Assembly (NCBI GenBank): GCA_024508855.1 | Contig: JANINJ010000107.1 | Span: forward strand, 124,001-188,000 | DNA from: Xanthobacteraceae bacterium | Lineage (GTDB): Bacteria; Pseudomonadota; Alphaproteobacteria; Rhizobiales; Xanthobacteraceae | DNA: 64,000 nt | Direction of reading: 5' to 3' | Shown: positions 26,010 through 34,011 of the stretch, piece by piece | How positions within the stretch are numbered: the first letter of the stretch is position 1 | Layout of the letters: each line of letters begins with the position of its first letter | Notes under the pieces: generated by a model | Seen by the model: the letters and a program-made list of their open reading frames with translations, nothing else | Database searches by the model: none | Told to the model about the DNA's origin: nothing | Translations under genes and position numbers: made by a program

Positions 26010-26891
26010 TCAGGCATCGGCCGCGACCGGCTCCAGGTTGCCGAAGCGACCGCTCTGGAAATCGACCATGGCCTGCCGGATTTCATCCGTCGTGTTCATG
26101 ACGAACGGTCCGTGCATCACCACCGGCTCATCGATCGGCTCGCCGGAAAGCACCAGCACCGAGGCATCGCCGTTGGCTTCGATCGTCACCGCGCCACCGC
26201 TGCGATCGAGCAGCGCGAACTGCGCTTCGCGGGCGACATCGCTGCCGTTGACCAGCACCGTGCCCTTCAACACCACCACCGCCACGGTATGGCCTTCCGC
26301 CGGCGTCAGCGTCGTGACGGCGTCGCGATTGAGCCGCACGTCGTAGATGTCGATCGGCGTGAAGGTGCGCGCCGGTCCCTTATGACCCGCATACTCGCCG
26401 GCGATGACCCGCAGCGTGCCGGCGCCGTCCGCCAGATCGACCGACGGGATGTCGGCATTGAGCAGGGTCTGATAGCCGGGCTCGGCGTTCTTTGCCTTCG
26501 CCGGCAGATTGACCCATAGCTGCACCATCTCCAGCGTGCCGCCCTTTTTGGTAAAGGCGCGCGAGTGGAACTCCTCGTGCAGGATGCCCGACGCCGCCGT
26601 CATCCACTGCACATCGCCCGGCCCGATCAGGCCGCCGTTGCCGGTGGAATCGCGATGCTCGACCTCGCCCTGATAGACGATGGTGACGGTCTCGAAACCG
26701 CGATGGGGATGCACCCCGACGCCGCGGGGCCGCTCCGTCGGGGTAAAGTCCGCCGGTCCTGCATAGTCCAGCAGCAGGAACGGGCTGACGTGGTCGCCGT
26801 GGCTGGCGTGCGAGAATAGCGAGCGGACCGGAAAACCATCGCCCACCCAATGCGGCCGGGGGCCGCTGAAAACACCAAGAACCTTCCTCAT
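26010..26891 (-). CDS. Pirin family protein
   Basis: A bicupin metalloprotein of 293 residues; family members include quercetin 2,3-dioxygenases and redox-responsive regulators. The pirin iron-binding motif is intact (VGVHPHRGFETVTIVYQGEV then EHRDS), with the downstream glutamate region MTAASGILHEEFHSR. The frame runs open to 27824, but that upstream part is antisense to the LysR gene. ATG 26891 (MRKVLGVFSGPRPHWVGDGF) has GGAG upstream. The divergent LysR gene starts 117 bp away, a classic regulator-target pair. Whether it acts as a dioxygenase is not decided. Confidence 0.93.
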   Translation of the reverse strand: MRKVLGVFSGPRPHWVGDGFPVRSLFSHASHGDHVSPFLLLDYAGPADFTPTERPRGVGVHPHRGFETVTIVYQGEVEHRDSTGNGGLIGPGDVQWMTAASGILHEEFHSRAFTKKGGTLEMVQLWVNLPAKAKNAEPGYQTLLNADIPSVDLADGAGTLRVIAGEYAGHKGPARTFTPIDIYDVRLNRDAVTTLTPAEGHTVAVVVLKGTVLVNGSDVAREAQFALLDRSGGAVTIEANGDASVLVLSGEPIDEPVVMHGPFVMNTTDEIRQAMVDFQSGRFGNLEPVAADA

Positions 26892-26983
26892 GATCGTTAC
26901 TCCATTCGGCGCGGCCGGACCGGCCGCTGCGTTGTCATGGAGAATATGAACGAGACAAAAGGCCCGGTAGCTGGCAAAATCAG

Positions 26984-27007
26984 GTCTCACTGTCCTATAA
27001 TTGAGAC
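26984..27007. promoter_or_regulatory. Palindromic operator with embedded TATAAT between pirin and LysR
   Basis: GTCTCA (26984-26989) and its inverse TGAGAC (27002-27007) are separated by 12 bases. A third half-site GAGACAA lies at 26952-26958. A perfect TATAAT (26996-27001) lies inside the palindrome, 8 bases before the LysR ATG. The arrangement fits a LysR autoregulatory and divergent-activation site. Confidence 0.55.
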
Positions 27008-27008
27008 A

Positions 27009-27950
27009 ATGATGCAGGATCTCAACGATCTCTATTTCTTCGTGCAGGTGGTCGATCATGGCGGCTTCGCCTCCGCCGCACGGGCACTGGGGATGCCGCG
27101 TTCCCGCCTGAGCCGCCGCATCGCTCTGCTGGAAGAGCGGCTCGGCGTACGCCTGATCCAGCGCTCGACCCGGCGCTTCAGTGTCACCGAGATCGGACAG
27201 GACTACTACCGGCATTGCGTCGCCATGCTGGTGGAGGCCGACGCGGCGCAGAACGTCATCGAACGCTCGCGCAGCAAGCCGCAAGGCATCGTGCGGGTAA
27301 GTTGCCCGCCGCCGCTGCTGTACTTTCAGGTCGGCGAGATGATTGCCCGTTTCATGGCGGAATGTCCCGATGTCGAAGTGCATCTGGAGAGCACGCCGCG
27401 CCGCGTCGACGTCATCAGCGAGGGCATCGACATCGCGCTGCGGGTGCGGTTTCCACCGCTGGAGGAAAGCGAGTTGGTGATGCGGGTGCTGGCGGACAGC
27501 ACACAGCGGCTGGTGGCCAGCCCGACGCTGCTGCACGGGTTGGAGCGTCCGCTGGTGCCCGCCGACCTCGCACGGCTTCCCAGTATCGGATGGAGTTCGC
27601 CGCACCAGCGGCACGAGTGGTGCCTGGAAGGCCCTGACGGCGCCACTGCGCTGATCCCTCACGCACCTCGCCTCATCACCGAGGATATGGTGGCACTGCG
27701 TTTCGCGGCGCTGCAAGGTATCGGCGTGGCGCAGTTCCCCACCATGGTGATCCGAACCGATCTGCAAAACGGCACGCTGATCGATGTGCTGCCTGCCTGG
27801 GCGCCGCGGGCCGGAATCGTCCATGCGGTATTTCCGTCGCGCCGCGGCCTGCTGCCGTCGGTGCGGGCGCTACTGGATTTTCTGGCCGCGGAGTTCGCCG
27901 CCCTCACGCGCGCCGACACCGACGTTTCGCCGCAGCGGGAAATGCGCTAG
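27009..27950 (+). CDS. LysR family regulator divergent from pirin
   Basis: A 313-residue transcription factor. N-terminal winged helix (DLNDLYFFVQVVDHGGFASA followed by ALGMPRSRLSRRIALLEERL and RLIQRSTRRFSVTE). Ligand-binding domain begins RSKPQGIVRVSCPPPLLYFQ. It belongs to the group with PRSRLSRR in the recognition helix that often controls an adjacent pirin or quinone gene, here the divergent pirin. Start ATG 27009 (second ATG at 27012) is fixed by the fold, since the upstream open frame to 26850 covers the promoter. A TATAAT 8 bases upstream suggests a leaderless transcript. It probably responds to a quinone or aromatic ligand, by analogy only. Confidence 0.92.
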   Translation: MMQDLNDLYFFVQVVDHGGFASAARALGMPRSRLSRRIALLEERLGVRLIQRSTRRFSVTEIGQDYYRHCVAMLVEADAAQNVIERSRSKPQGIVRVSCPPPLLYFQVGEMIARFMAECPDVEVHLESTPRRVDVISEGIDIALRVRFPPLEESELVMRVLADSTQRLVASPTLLHGLERPLVPADLARLPSIGWSSPHQRHEWCLEGPDGATALIPHAPRLITEDMVALRFAALQGIGVAQFPTMVIRTDLQNGTLIDVLPAWAPRAGIVHAVFPSRRGLLPSVRALLDFLAAEFAALTRADTDVSPQREMR

Positions 27951-27982
27951 GTCATCCGCAAATACTGGAACTAGGATTTTCT

Positions 27983-28831
27983 ATGGCTCGCAGATTTTCT
28001 GCATCCTATCAGCAAGAACCGATCTCCGCGCTCGCATCCTGGGCGCGACGGCTGGCGATCTTCGCCGCCGTGACGGCGCTCGTCTCCGTCATCGTGGTGC
28101 GCTTCGGGTTTCTTGAGGTTCGGCCGGCGCTGGCGACCTTCTTCGGCGCGCTGGCTTGCGCCGGCCTCTCGATCCTGGTGTCGCTGGCGGCATTTGCGGC
28201 GATCTGGCAAAACGGCTCGCGCGGGATGGGGCGCATTCTCGCGGCTCTCCTGATCAATGCACTGGTGTTGGCCTACCCGGCCTACCTTGGCTACAAGTAT
28301 CGCCAGTTGCCGGCGATCCACGACATCACCACCGACCCGATCGACCCGCCGCGCTTCGATGCACTGGCGCGGCTGCGTACCGGCGACGGCACCAACACTG
28401 CTGTCTATGCGGGATTGTACTCCGCCCAACAACAGCGCGTTGCCTATCCCGACATCGAAACGGTGCAGCTCGACGTACCGGAGCAGCGCGCATACGACGC
28501 AACGCTGGCGCTCGTCACCAAGCGCAAGTGGCGCATCGTCGATGCCCGGCCGCCGCAACCGCCGCGCCGCGAAGGTCATATCGAAGCCGTAGCGCGCACC
28601 CCGGTGATGGGTTTTCGCGAGGACGTTGCGATCCGCGTGTTGCCCGACGGCGACGGCGCCCGCATCGATATCCGCTCCTCGTCGCGCTATTTCGAAAGCG
28701 ACCTCGGCAGCAACGCTGCACGCATCGCCAAGCTGATCGACGACCTCAACAGCGTTGCCGACGACAACATCGCACCCGCCAAGAAATCGCCCGCAGCAGC
28801 GCGGGTTCAGGCGAAGGGGCAGAAGAAATGA
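27983..28831 (+). CDS. DUF1499 membrane protein
   Basis: A 282-residue protein with two or three hydrophobic helices in the first 110 residues (LAIFAAVTALVSVIVV; ALACAGLSILVSLAAFAAIW; ILAALLINALVLAYPAYLG). A conserved soluble DUF1499 domain follows (VYAGLYSAQQQRVAYPDIET; RREGHIEAVARTPVMGFRED; FESDLGSNAARIAKLIDDLN). The C-terminus is Lys/Ala-rich. Function is unknown across the family. It starts 32 bp after the LysR stop with TAGGA upstream, so it may share its transcript. The downstream gene is convergent. Confidence 0.85.
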   Translation: MARRFSASYQQEPISALASWARRLAIFAAVTALVSVIVVRFGFLEVRPALATFFGALACAGLSILVSLAAFAAIWQNGSRGMGRILAALLINALVLAYPAYLGYKYRQLPAIHDITTDPIDPPRFDALARLRTGDGTNTAVYAGLYSAQQQRVAYPDIETVQLDVPEQRAYDATLALVTKRKWRIVDARPPQPPRREGHIEAVARTPVMGFREDVAIRVLPDGDGARIDIRSSSRYFESDLGSNAARIAKLIDDLNSVADDNIAPAKKSPAAARVQAKGQKK

Positions 28832-28897
28832 AAGAGCGAATAGGGACTAGGGAGTAGCGAGGGACAGGCGCCCTCAACTTCTTTTATTCGCGGCTCC

Positions 28898-29839
28898 CTA
28901 CTCGCTCGTCTTATTCGCTAGTCTGTAGCTTCCGCCGATCACCGGATCGCCCTCGGTCGCCACCACGCCGCGCGCCACCAGATCCTCAAGATGTGCCAGC
29001 ACCGAGTATCCCGCAGCACCGGTGAGGCGTGGATCGATGCCGATATAGCTGGCGCGCACGATGGTCGGAATGTCCGCCTCGCCTTTCGCCAGCCGATGCA
29101 GGATCGAGGCTTCCCGCGCCTGACGATGGCGGATCAGGAACCGCACGAACTTCTGCGCATCCGGAATCTCCGGGCCGTGGCCAGAAAAATAGAGATGCTC
29201 CTCACGCGCAGCCAGCCGATGCAGCGACGCCATGTAATCGACCATCGAGCCATCCGGCGGCGCGACGATCGAGGTCGACCAGCCCATCACATGATCGCCG
29301 ACGAACAGGACTTTGCGCTCCGGCCAGGCGAAAGCCATGTGGTTGGCGGTGTGGCCCGGCGTCGCGACTGCTTCGAGGGTCCAGCCATCGCCTGCGATGA
29401 CGTCGCCATCGCGGATTTCGATATCAGGCTTGAAATCGCGGTCGGCACCGGACTCGGTGGACATCTTCTCGCTGTCGTAATATGGCCGCGACGCGCGGTG
29501 CACGCCTTCGGCGTAGACTGGCGCGCCGGTCGCGGCCTTGATGCGCGGCGTGTTCGGCGAATGATCGCGATGCGTGTGGGTGACGAGAATGTGCGTCACG
29601 GTCTCGCCGCGCACCGCATCGAGCAACGCCTTCGCATGCGCCTCATCATCCGGACCGGGATCGATGATCGCGACCTTGCCGCGCCCGACGATGTAGCTCA
29701 CCGTGCCGGTGAAGGTGAAGGGCGACGGGTTGTTGCACAACACACGACGCACACCCGGCATCACTTCTTCGGCTACGCCGGGCTTCAAGGGAAAGTTGCG
29801 GTTGAAGGGGACGTCTTCGTTCACGTTGCTGTCGGACAT
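28898..29839 (-). CDS. MBL-fold metallo-hydrolase (LACTB2/beta-lactamase-like)
   Basis: A 313-residue protein with the metal-binding motif HxHxDH in LVTHTHRDHSPN, a further histidine in TPGHTANHMAFAW, the aspartate in LFVGDHVMGW and a final histidine in YFSGHGPEI. A C-terminal winged-helix-like region follows. It resembles the LACTB2/RNase-like or hydroxyacylglutathione hydrolase group. ATG 29839 has GGGAT upstream; an in-frame TTG lies at 29851. Two zinc ions are expected. Substrate is unknown. It is convergent with the DUF1499 gene, with 66 bp between stops. Confidence 0.9.
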   Translation of the reverse strand: MSDSNVNEDVPFNRNFPLKPGVAEEVMPGVRRVLCNNPSPFTFTGTVSYIVGRGKVAIIDPGPDDEAHAKALLDAVRGETVTHILVTHTHRDHSPNTPRIKAATGAPVYAEGVHRASRPYYDSEKMSTESGADRDFKPDIEIRDGDVIAGDGWTLEAVATPGHTANHMAFAWPERKVLFVGDHVMGWSTSIVAPPDGSMVDYMASLHRLAAREEHLYFSGHGPEIPDAQKFVRFLIRHRQAREASILHRLAKGEADIPTIVRASYIGIDPRLTGAAGYSVLAHLEDLVARGVVATEGDPVIGGSYRLANKTSE

Positions 29840-29941
29840 GCGAAATCCCAATAGGCAAGGCGCACCAAGATATGCGCGTTAATTGCGCTCCAAGCGCCTC
29901 TACATGACCTGCGCCCGGATATCAAACGCCCTGCAGTCTGA

Positions 29942-30832
29942 TCAGGTATCCCGAAAAACAAGCGACTGGTGGGTTGCGACACCGGCGAGCGCACCGTCGC
30001 CGACCGCAAGCGCGACCGAACCGAATCCGCGCGCCGCGTCGCCGCAAGCAAATACGCCCGGAACGGTCGTTTCCTTGAAGGCATCGGTCTGGATGAAGGG
30101 GCCCGCAGGACCCTGCTCGAAGCCACAGCCCAACTGCTCGGCCAGCGGACTCGCCATGCTGACATGCGTCATCGTGAACAATCCGTTCAATGAAATGACA
30201 CGGCCATCGTTCAGCATTACATCGGCGTTGCCGATGACCCTTGCCACTGGAACGTTTTCAACTCTCACACCACGCTGACGAAGCTGCGTCAGTTGCTCGG
30301 CGTCCGGTTCGAACGCACCATTGGTGAAGAACGTCGTCCGCCCCCACTCGGGGAGCAGAAGCGCATGATGCATTGATAGCGGAGACACTGCGAGAACCCC
30401 GACCGGCCCATTGTCCAGTTCATAACCGTGGCAATAGGGGCAATGGAAAACGGTTTTGCCCCATCGTTCGCTCAAGCCGGGAATTTCCGGCAGCGCATCG
30501 ACCACGCCCGTTGCGAGGATCACACGGCGGGATTCGTAGGCCGTCCCGTCAGCCAGGCCAACAGAAAATCCGCTAGGCGTGCTGGATGCGCCCTGCGCTC
30601 TTGCATCGACCCACTCTACCGACGGATAGGACATCAGCTGCGCGCGAGCATCGGCAGCAATGTCAGCGGGTGCCCGTCCATCCTGGCCGAGAAAGCCGTG
30701 TGACGCATCGGCGAAGCGATTGCGCCGATTGCCTTCGTCGACAATCAGCGTCGACCGGCGGGCCCGCGCCAATTGCAGCGCAGCCGACAGACCGGCATAG
30801 CTGCCGCCGATTACCATTGCATCAAACATCAC
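29942..30832 (-). CDS. Thioredoxin-reductase-like FAD/NAD(P)-dependent oxidoreductase
   Basis: A 296-residue flavoprotein. FAD-binding motif FDAMVIGGSYAGLSAALQLA is followed by an NAD(P) domain. The redox-active pair is CPYCHGYE, the CxxC of the TrxB fold. The second FAD motif is VPGVFACGDAARGFGSVALA. It probably reduces a small disulfide or thiol partner rather than thioredoxin itself, given the shortened length. Its start overlaps the stop of the upstream Rrf2 regulator by 4 bp (ATGA), so the regulator and reductase form one operon, a frequent pairing for redox sensing. Confidence 0.9.
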   Translation of the reverse strand: MMFDAMVIGGSYAGLSAALQLARARRSTLIVDEGNRRNRFADASHGFLGQDGRAPADIAADARAQLMSYPSVEWVDARAQGASSTPSGFSVGLADGTAYESRRVILATGVVDALPEIPGLSERWGKTVFHCPYCHGYELDNGPVGVLAVSPLSMHHALLLPEWGRTTFFTNGAFEPDAEQLTQLRQRGVRVENVPVARVIGNADVMLNDGRVISLNGLFTMTHVSMASPLAEQLGCGFEQGPAGPFIQTDAFKETTVPGVFACGDAARGFGSVALAVGDGALAGVATHQSLVFRDT

Positions 30833-31284
30833 GACGTATGCCTCCGGCCATGTTTTCGATAGGATGCAGCCCGCGCGCGATAATCCGCGGCAAGCGTCGC
30901 CAGCGTCACGTCGCCCAGACGTTCGATCAGCAACGCCTCGGCATCGCGAAACGCTCCCGTCAGGGAATGATTCACCGCCTGCTCGACAAGACAGGACGGG
31001 CTTTCGAGCTGGATGCCGATCGCCAGCAGCGTCGGCGCACCCAAGGCATCGTAGATATCTTTCAAGGTCACCTTCGAGAGGTCGCAGGCGATCTCCCAGC
31101 CGCCGCCATGCCCCTTTTCCGAACGCACCAGTCCGGCCTCACGCAGACCCGCCATGGTCCGGCGAACGACGACCGCATTGGTGTTCATACAGGTCGCCAA
31201 CTGGGCCGAGGTCATCGGCCGGTCGTTGTCTGCGATATGCAGCAACGCATGCAGCGTCGCCGAAAGTCTGCCATCCCGTCTCAT
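30829..31284 (-). CDS. Rrf2 family transcriptional regulator
   Basis: A 151-residue DNA-binding regulator. The winged helix is MRRDGRLSATLHALLHIADN, SAQLATCMNTNAVVVRRTM and GLVRSEKGHGGGWEIACDLS, typical of Rrf2 proteins. One cysteine precedes the wing (ATCMNTN), and another lies in SPSCLVEQAVN. Three-cysteine Fe-S ligation as in IscR/NsrR is not obvious, so it may be of the thiol-sensing or YwnA/SaiR type. Start ATG 31284 is chosen over the upstream frame because it lies in the expected position and is embedded in a palindrome. It controls itself and the co-transcribed flavin reductase by inference. Confidence 0.9.
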   Translation of the reverse strand: MRRDGRLSATLHALLHIADNDRPMTSAQLATCMNTNAVVVRRTMAGLREAGLVRSEKGHGGGWEIACDLSKVTLKDIYDALGAPTLLAIGIQLESPSCLVEQAVNHSLTGAFRDAEALLIERLGDVTLATLAADYRARAASYRKHGRRHTS

Positions 31285-31320
31285 GTAACTTCTAATGATA
31301 CATGATGACGTGCATGTCAA
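31282..31320 (-). promoter_or_regulatory. Promoter and palindromic operator of the Rrf2-reductase operon
   Basis: CATGTA (31282-31287) and TACATG (31299-31304) form a 6-bp perfect inverted repeat with an 11-base spacer, 7 of 8 pairs if extended. One arm contains the ATG start codon. On the minus strand TTGACA, a perfect -35, lies at 31315-31320, about 31 bases before the ATG. The mRNA may thus be leaderless and the operator may cover the start. Confidence 0.6.
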
Positions 31321-31538
31321 GCGGTCAAGCCGACAGCAGCTCGATCAGACTTTCTTTCGCATCTGCCTTTGAACCTGGTGGAGCGCGACGTGCTGACTGT
31401 TTCTAATCATCTCGCAGTTTCCGTTACAGTCAAAACGTCAATGCCCGCGACAAGCGCGGGCATGACATCTCGAGCCGGGAAGCAATTTTTATCCGTTCCG
31501 ATTTCCGCCAGCCGACGGCCGAGCGGAATCCGAAGCGT
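31321..31538. repeat. 218-bp intergenic region with a palindromic repeat
   Basis: Upstream of the Rrf2 operon and downstream of the glutaryl-CoA dehydrogenase gene. ATGCCCGCG, ACAAG, CGCGGGCAT (31441-31463) is a copy of the dispersed palindrome family. No gene is supported. Confidence 0.65.
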
Positions 31539-32753
31539 TCAGGAAAACGCCTGAATACCGGTGATGGCGCGGCCGAGGATCAAGGCGTGGACGTCGTGCG
31601 TACCCTCATAGGTATTGACCGTTTCCAGGTTCTGCGCGTGGCGCATCACGTGATATTCGATCTGGATGCCGTTGCCGCCGTGCATGTCGCGCGCGACGCG
31701 GGCGATGTCGAGTGCCTTGCCGCAATTGTTGCGCTTCATGATCGAGATCATTTCCGGCGCCATCTTGCCTTCATCCATCAGGCGGCCGACGCGCAGCGAA
31801 CCCTGCAGGCCGAGCGCGATCTCGGTTTCCATGTCGGCGAGTTTCTTCTGCACCAGTTGCGTCGCCGCCAGCGGCCGGTTGAACTGCTTGCGATCCAGCG
31901 TGTACTGGCGCGCGCGATGCATGCAGTCTTCCGCCGCGCCCATGGCGCCCCACGAAATGCCGTAGCGGGCGCGGTTGAGGCAGCCGAACGGACCCTTGAG
32001 GCCGGAGACGTTGGGCAGCAGGTTTTCTTCCGGCACCACCACGCCGTCCATCACGATCTCACCGGTGATCGAGGCACGCAGCGAGAGCTTGCCGCCGACC
32101 TTCGGCGCGGACAGCCCCTTCATGCCCTTCTCGAGGATGAAGCCACGAATCTGGTTGTCATGCGCCGCCGACTTCGCCCACACCACGAACACATCCGCGA
32201 TCGGTGCGTTGGAAATCCACATCTTGGCGCCGTTGAGCCGATAACCGTCGGCCACCTTCTCGGCGCGCGTCTTCATGCCGCCGGGATCGGAACCGGCATC
32301 GGGCTCGGTGAGGCCGAAGCAGCCGACCCATTCGCCGGTCGCCAGTTTCGGAAGATACTTCTTGCGCTGGTTCTCGTCGCCGTAAGCGTAGATCGGATAC
32401 ATCACCAATGACGTCTGCACCGAATTCATCGAGCGATAGCCACTGTCGACACGCTCGATCTCCCGTGCCACGAGGCCATAAGCGACATAGCTGGCATTGG
32501 CGCAGCCATACTCTTCCGGCAGCGTGACGCCGATCAGGCCCAGTTCGCCCATCTCGTTGAAAATTTCGCGATCGGTCTTCTCTTCGAGATAGGCCTTGGT
32601 GACGCGCGGCAGCAGCTTGTCCTGCGCATAGGCGCGCGCGGTATCGCGGATCATCCGCTCGTCTTCGGTGAGTTGGTCGTCGAGCAGGAACGGGTCGTCC
32701 CACTTGAAACTGACCGGAGCCGGCTTGTCCTTGGCTTGCGCGCGCACACTCAT
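31539..32753 (-). CDS. gcdH: Glutaryl-CoA dehydrogenase / acyl-CoA dehydrogenase
   Basis: A 404-residue FAD enzyme of the acyl-CoA dehydrogenase family. N-terminal [20 protein letters not shown] and [20 protein letters not shown]; flavin motif [21 protein letters not shown]-terminal catalytic-glutamate motif [19 protein letters not shown], which is the GCDH signature. It oxidises and decarboxylates glutaryl-CoA to crotonyl-CoA in lysine, tryptophan and aromatic breakdown. AAGGAA precedes ATG 32753; the frame upstream (to 32882) covers leader sequence. It follows ribBX by 64 bp on the same strand. Confidence 0.93.
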   Translation of the reverse strand: MSVRAQAKDKPAPVSFKWDDPFLLDDQLTEDERMIRDTARAYAQDKLLPRVTKAYLEEKTDREIFNEMGELGLIGVTLPEEYGCANASYVAYGLVAREIERVDSGYRSMNSVQTSLVMYPIYAYGDENQRKKYLPKLATGEWVGCFGLTEPDAGSDPGGMKTRAEKVADGYRLNGAKMWISNAPIADVFVVWAKSAAHDNQIRGFILEKGMKGLSAPKVGGKLSLRASITGEIVMDGVVVPEENLLPNVSGLKGPFGCLNRARYGISWGAMGAAEDCMHRARQYTLDRKQFNRPLAATQLVQKKLADMETEIALGLQGSLRVGRLMDEGKMAPEMISIMKRNNCGKALDIARVARDMHGGNGIQIEYHVMRHAQNLETVNTYEGTHDVHALILGRAITGIQAFS

Positions 32754-32817
32754 CGAAGTTCCTTTCAGATCGCTGCCGCAAGTGCTCAAGCGGCGGGCAA
32801 GAGTAAGTCTTTGACCT

Positions 32818-33894
32818 TTAGCCTTCAAGGTATTCGTTGGAGACGATCTCGATCCCGAAACCCGAAAGCCCCTTGTAGTCATGCGCCGATGACGTCAGGT
32901 GACGGATCGATGTGACGCCGAGATCGCGCAATATCTGCGCGCCGACGCCGACTTCGCGCCACTGCCGATTGCGATCGGCTTCCGCGGATTTCGGCGCATC
33001 GAGCGGCGCCACCGGAACGCCGGCCGCACCGTCGCGCAAATAGACCAGCACGCCGTTGCCGGCTTTCTTGAAATGGTTCAGCACCGCCTGCATCCGCTCG
33101 GGTCCGGTGAAGATATCGCGCACGATGTTGGGCTTGTGAAAGCGCGTCAGCACGTTCCTGCCGTCGCCGACGCCGTTATAGACAAAGGCCGCATGTGCGA
33201 TGCTGTCGAACGGCGAGCGATAGGCATAGCCCTGCAGCTGCCCGATCGGACTTTCCACCGTGAAGGTCGAGACACGTTCGATAAGCTTCTCGCGCGCCTG
33301 CCGATACGCGATCATGTCGGCGATGGTGACGTGCTTGAGCTTGTGGGTCTCGGCGAAGCGCGCCACCTGCTCGCCCTTGGTGACAGTGCCGTCGTCGTTC
33401 ATCAACTCGCTGATGACGCCGACCGGCGGCAGCCCGGTCAACCTGCACAAATCGACCGCCGCCTCGGTATGACCGGACCGCAGCAGCACGCCGCCGTCGC
33501 GCGCGATCAGCGGAAAGATATGGCCCGGCCGCGCGAAGTCATTGGCACCAGCGTTGGGATTGGCGAGCGCGCGGCAGCACGAGGCGCGCTCTTCGGCCGA
33601 AATGCCGGTGCCGCCATCCGGCTTGTAGTCGACCGAGACCGTGAACGCCGTGGTGTGATTGGAGTCGTTGTGTGCCACCATCGGGTCGAGCCGCAGCCGC
33701 CGCGCATCGTCCATGGTGATCGGCGCACAGACGATGCCCGACGTATGCCGGATGATGAAGGCCATCTTCTCGGCGGTACAATGCGACGCTGCGACGATCA
33801 GGTCGCCCTCACCCTCGCGATCTTCGTCGTCGGTCACCACGACGATCTCGCCGTTGGCAAAAGCCTGCAGAACTTCGGGAATGGGATGGGGCAT
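32818..33894 (-). CDS. ribBX: 3,4-dihydroxy-2-butanone-4-phosphate synthase with degenerate GTP-cyclohydrolase-II domain
   Basis: A 358-residue riboflavin-pathway protein. The N-terminal RibB half is complete: [18 protein letters not shown], then [27 protein letters not shown], and makes the four-carbon precursor from ribulose 5-phosphate. The C-terminal half aligns with RibA, but the zinc-site cysteines and TGD motif (normally CxTGD and CDC) are absent in [20 protein letters not shown]. It is the RibBX type known in rhizobia, where the second half is catalytically dead and modulates the first. ATG 33894 ([16 protein letters not shown]) is the start. Confidence 0.92.
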   Translation of the reverse strand: MPHPIPEVLQAFANGEIVVVTDDEDREGEGDLIVAASHCTAEKMAFIIRHTSGIVCAPITMDDARRLRLDPMVAHNDSNHTTAFTVSVDYKPDGGTGISAEERASCCRALANPNAGANDFARPGHIFPLIARDGGVLLRSGHTEAAVDLCRLTGLPPVGVISELMNDDGTVTKGEQVARFAETHKLKHVTIADMIAYRQAREKLIERVSTFTVESPIGQLQGYAYRSPFDSIAHAAFVYNGVGDGRNVLTRFHKPNIVRDIFTGPERMQAVLNHFKKAGNGVLVYLRDGAAGVPVAPLDAPKSAEADRNRQWREVGVGAQILRDLGVTSIRHLTSSAHDYKGLSGFGIEIVSNEYLEG

Positions 33895-34011
33895 GAAACC
33901 TGCTCTCGGAACTCGATGAAGACCATATGGCGCAGAGCGTGGGGCGACGCAACCACCGTTCGGGAGGCGTGCCATGCCCCGGAATAAGCCAAAGGAGCGC
34001 GCGGGAAGTGT

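Noticed and set aside
26892-27824. Long upstream extension of the pirin frame
   Set aside because: It crosses the divergent promoter and runs antisense to the LysR gene. Pirin starts at ATG 26891 with its own ribosome binding site.
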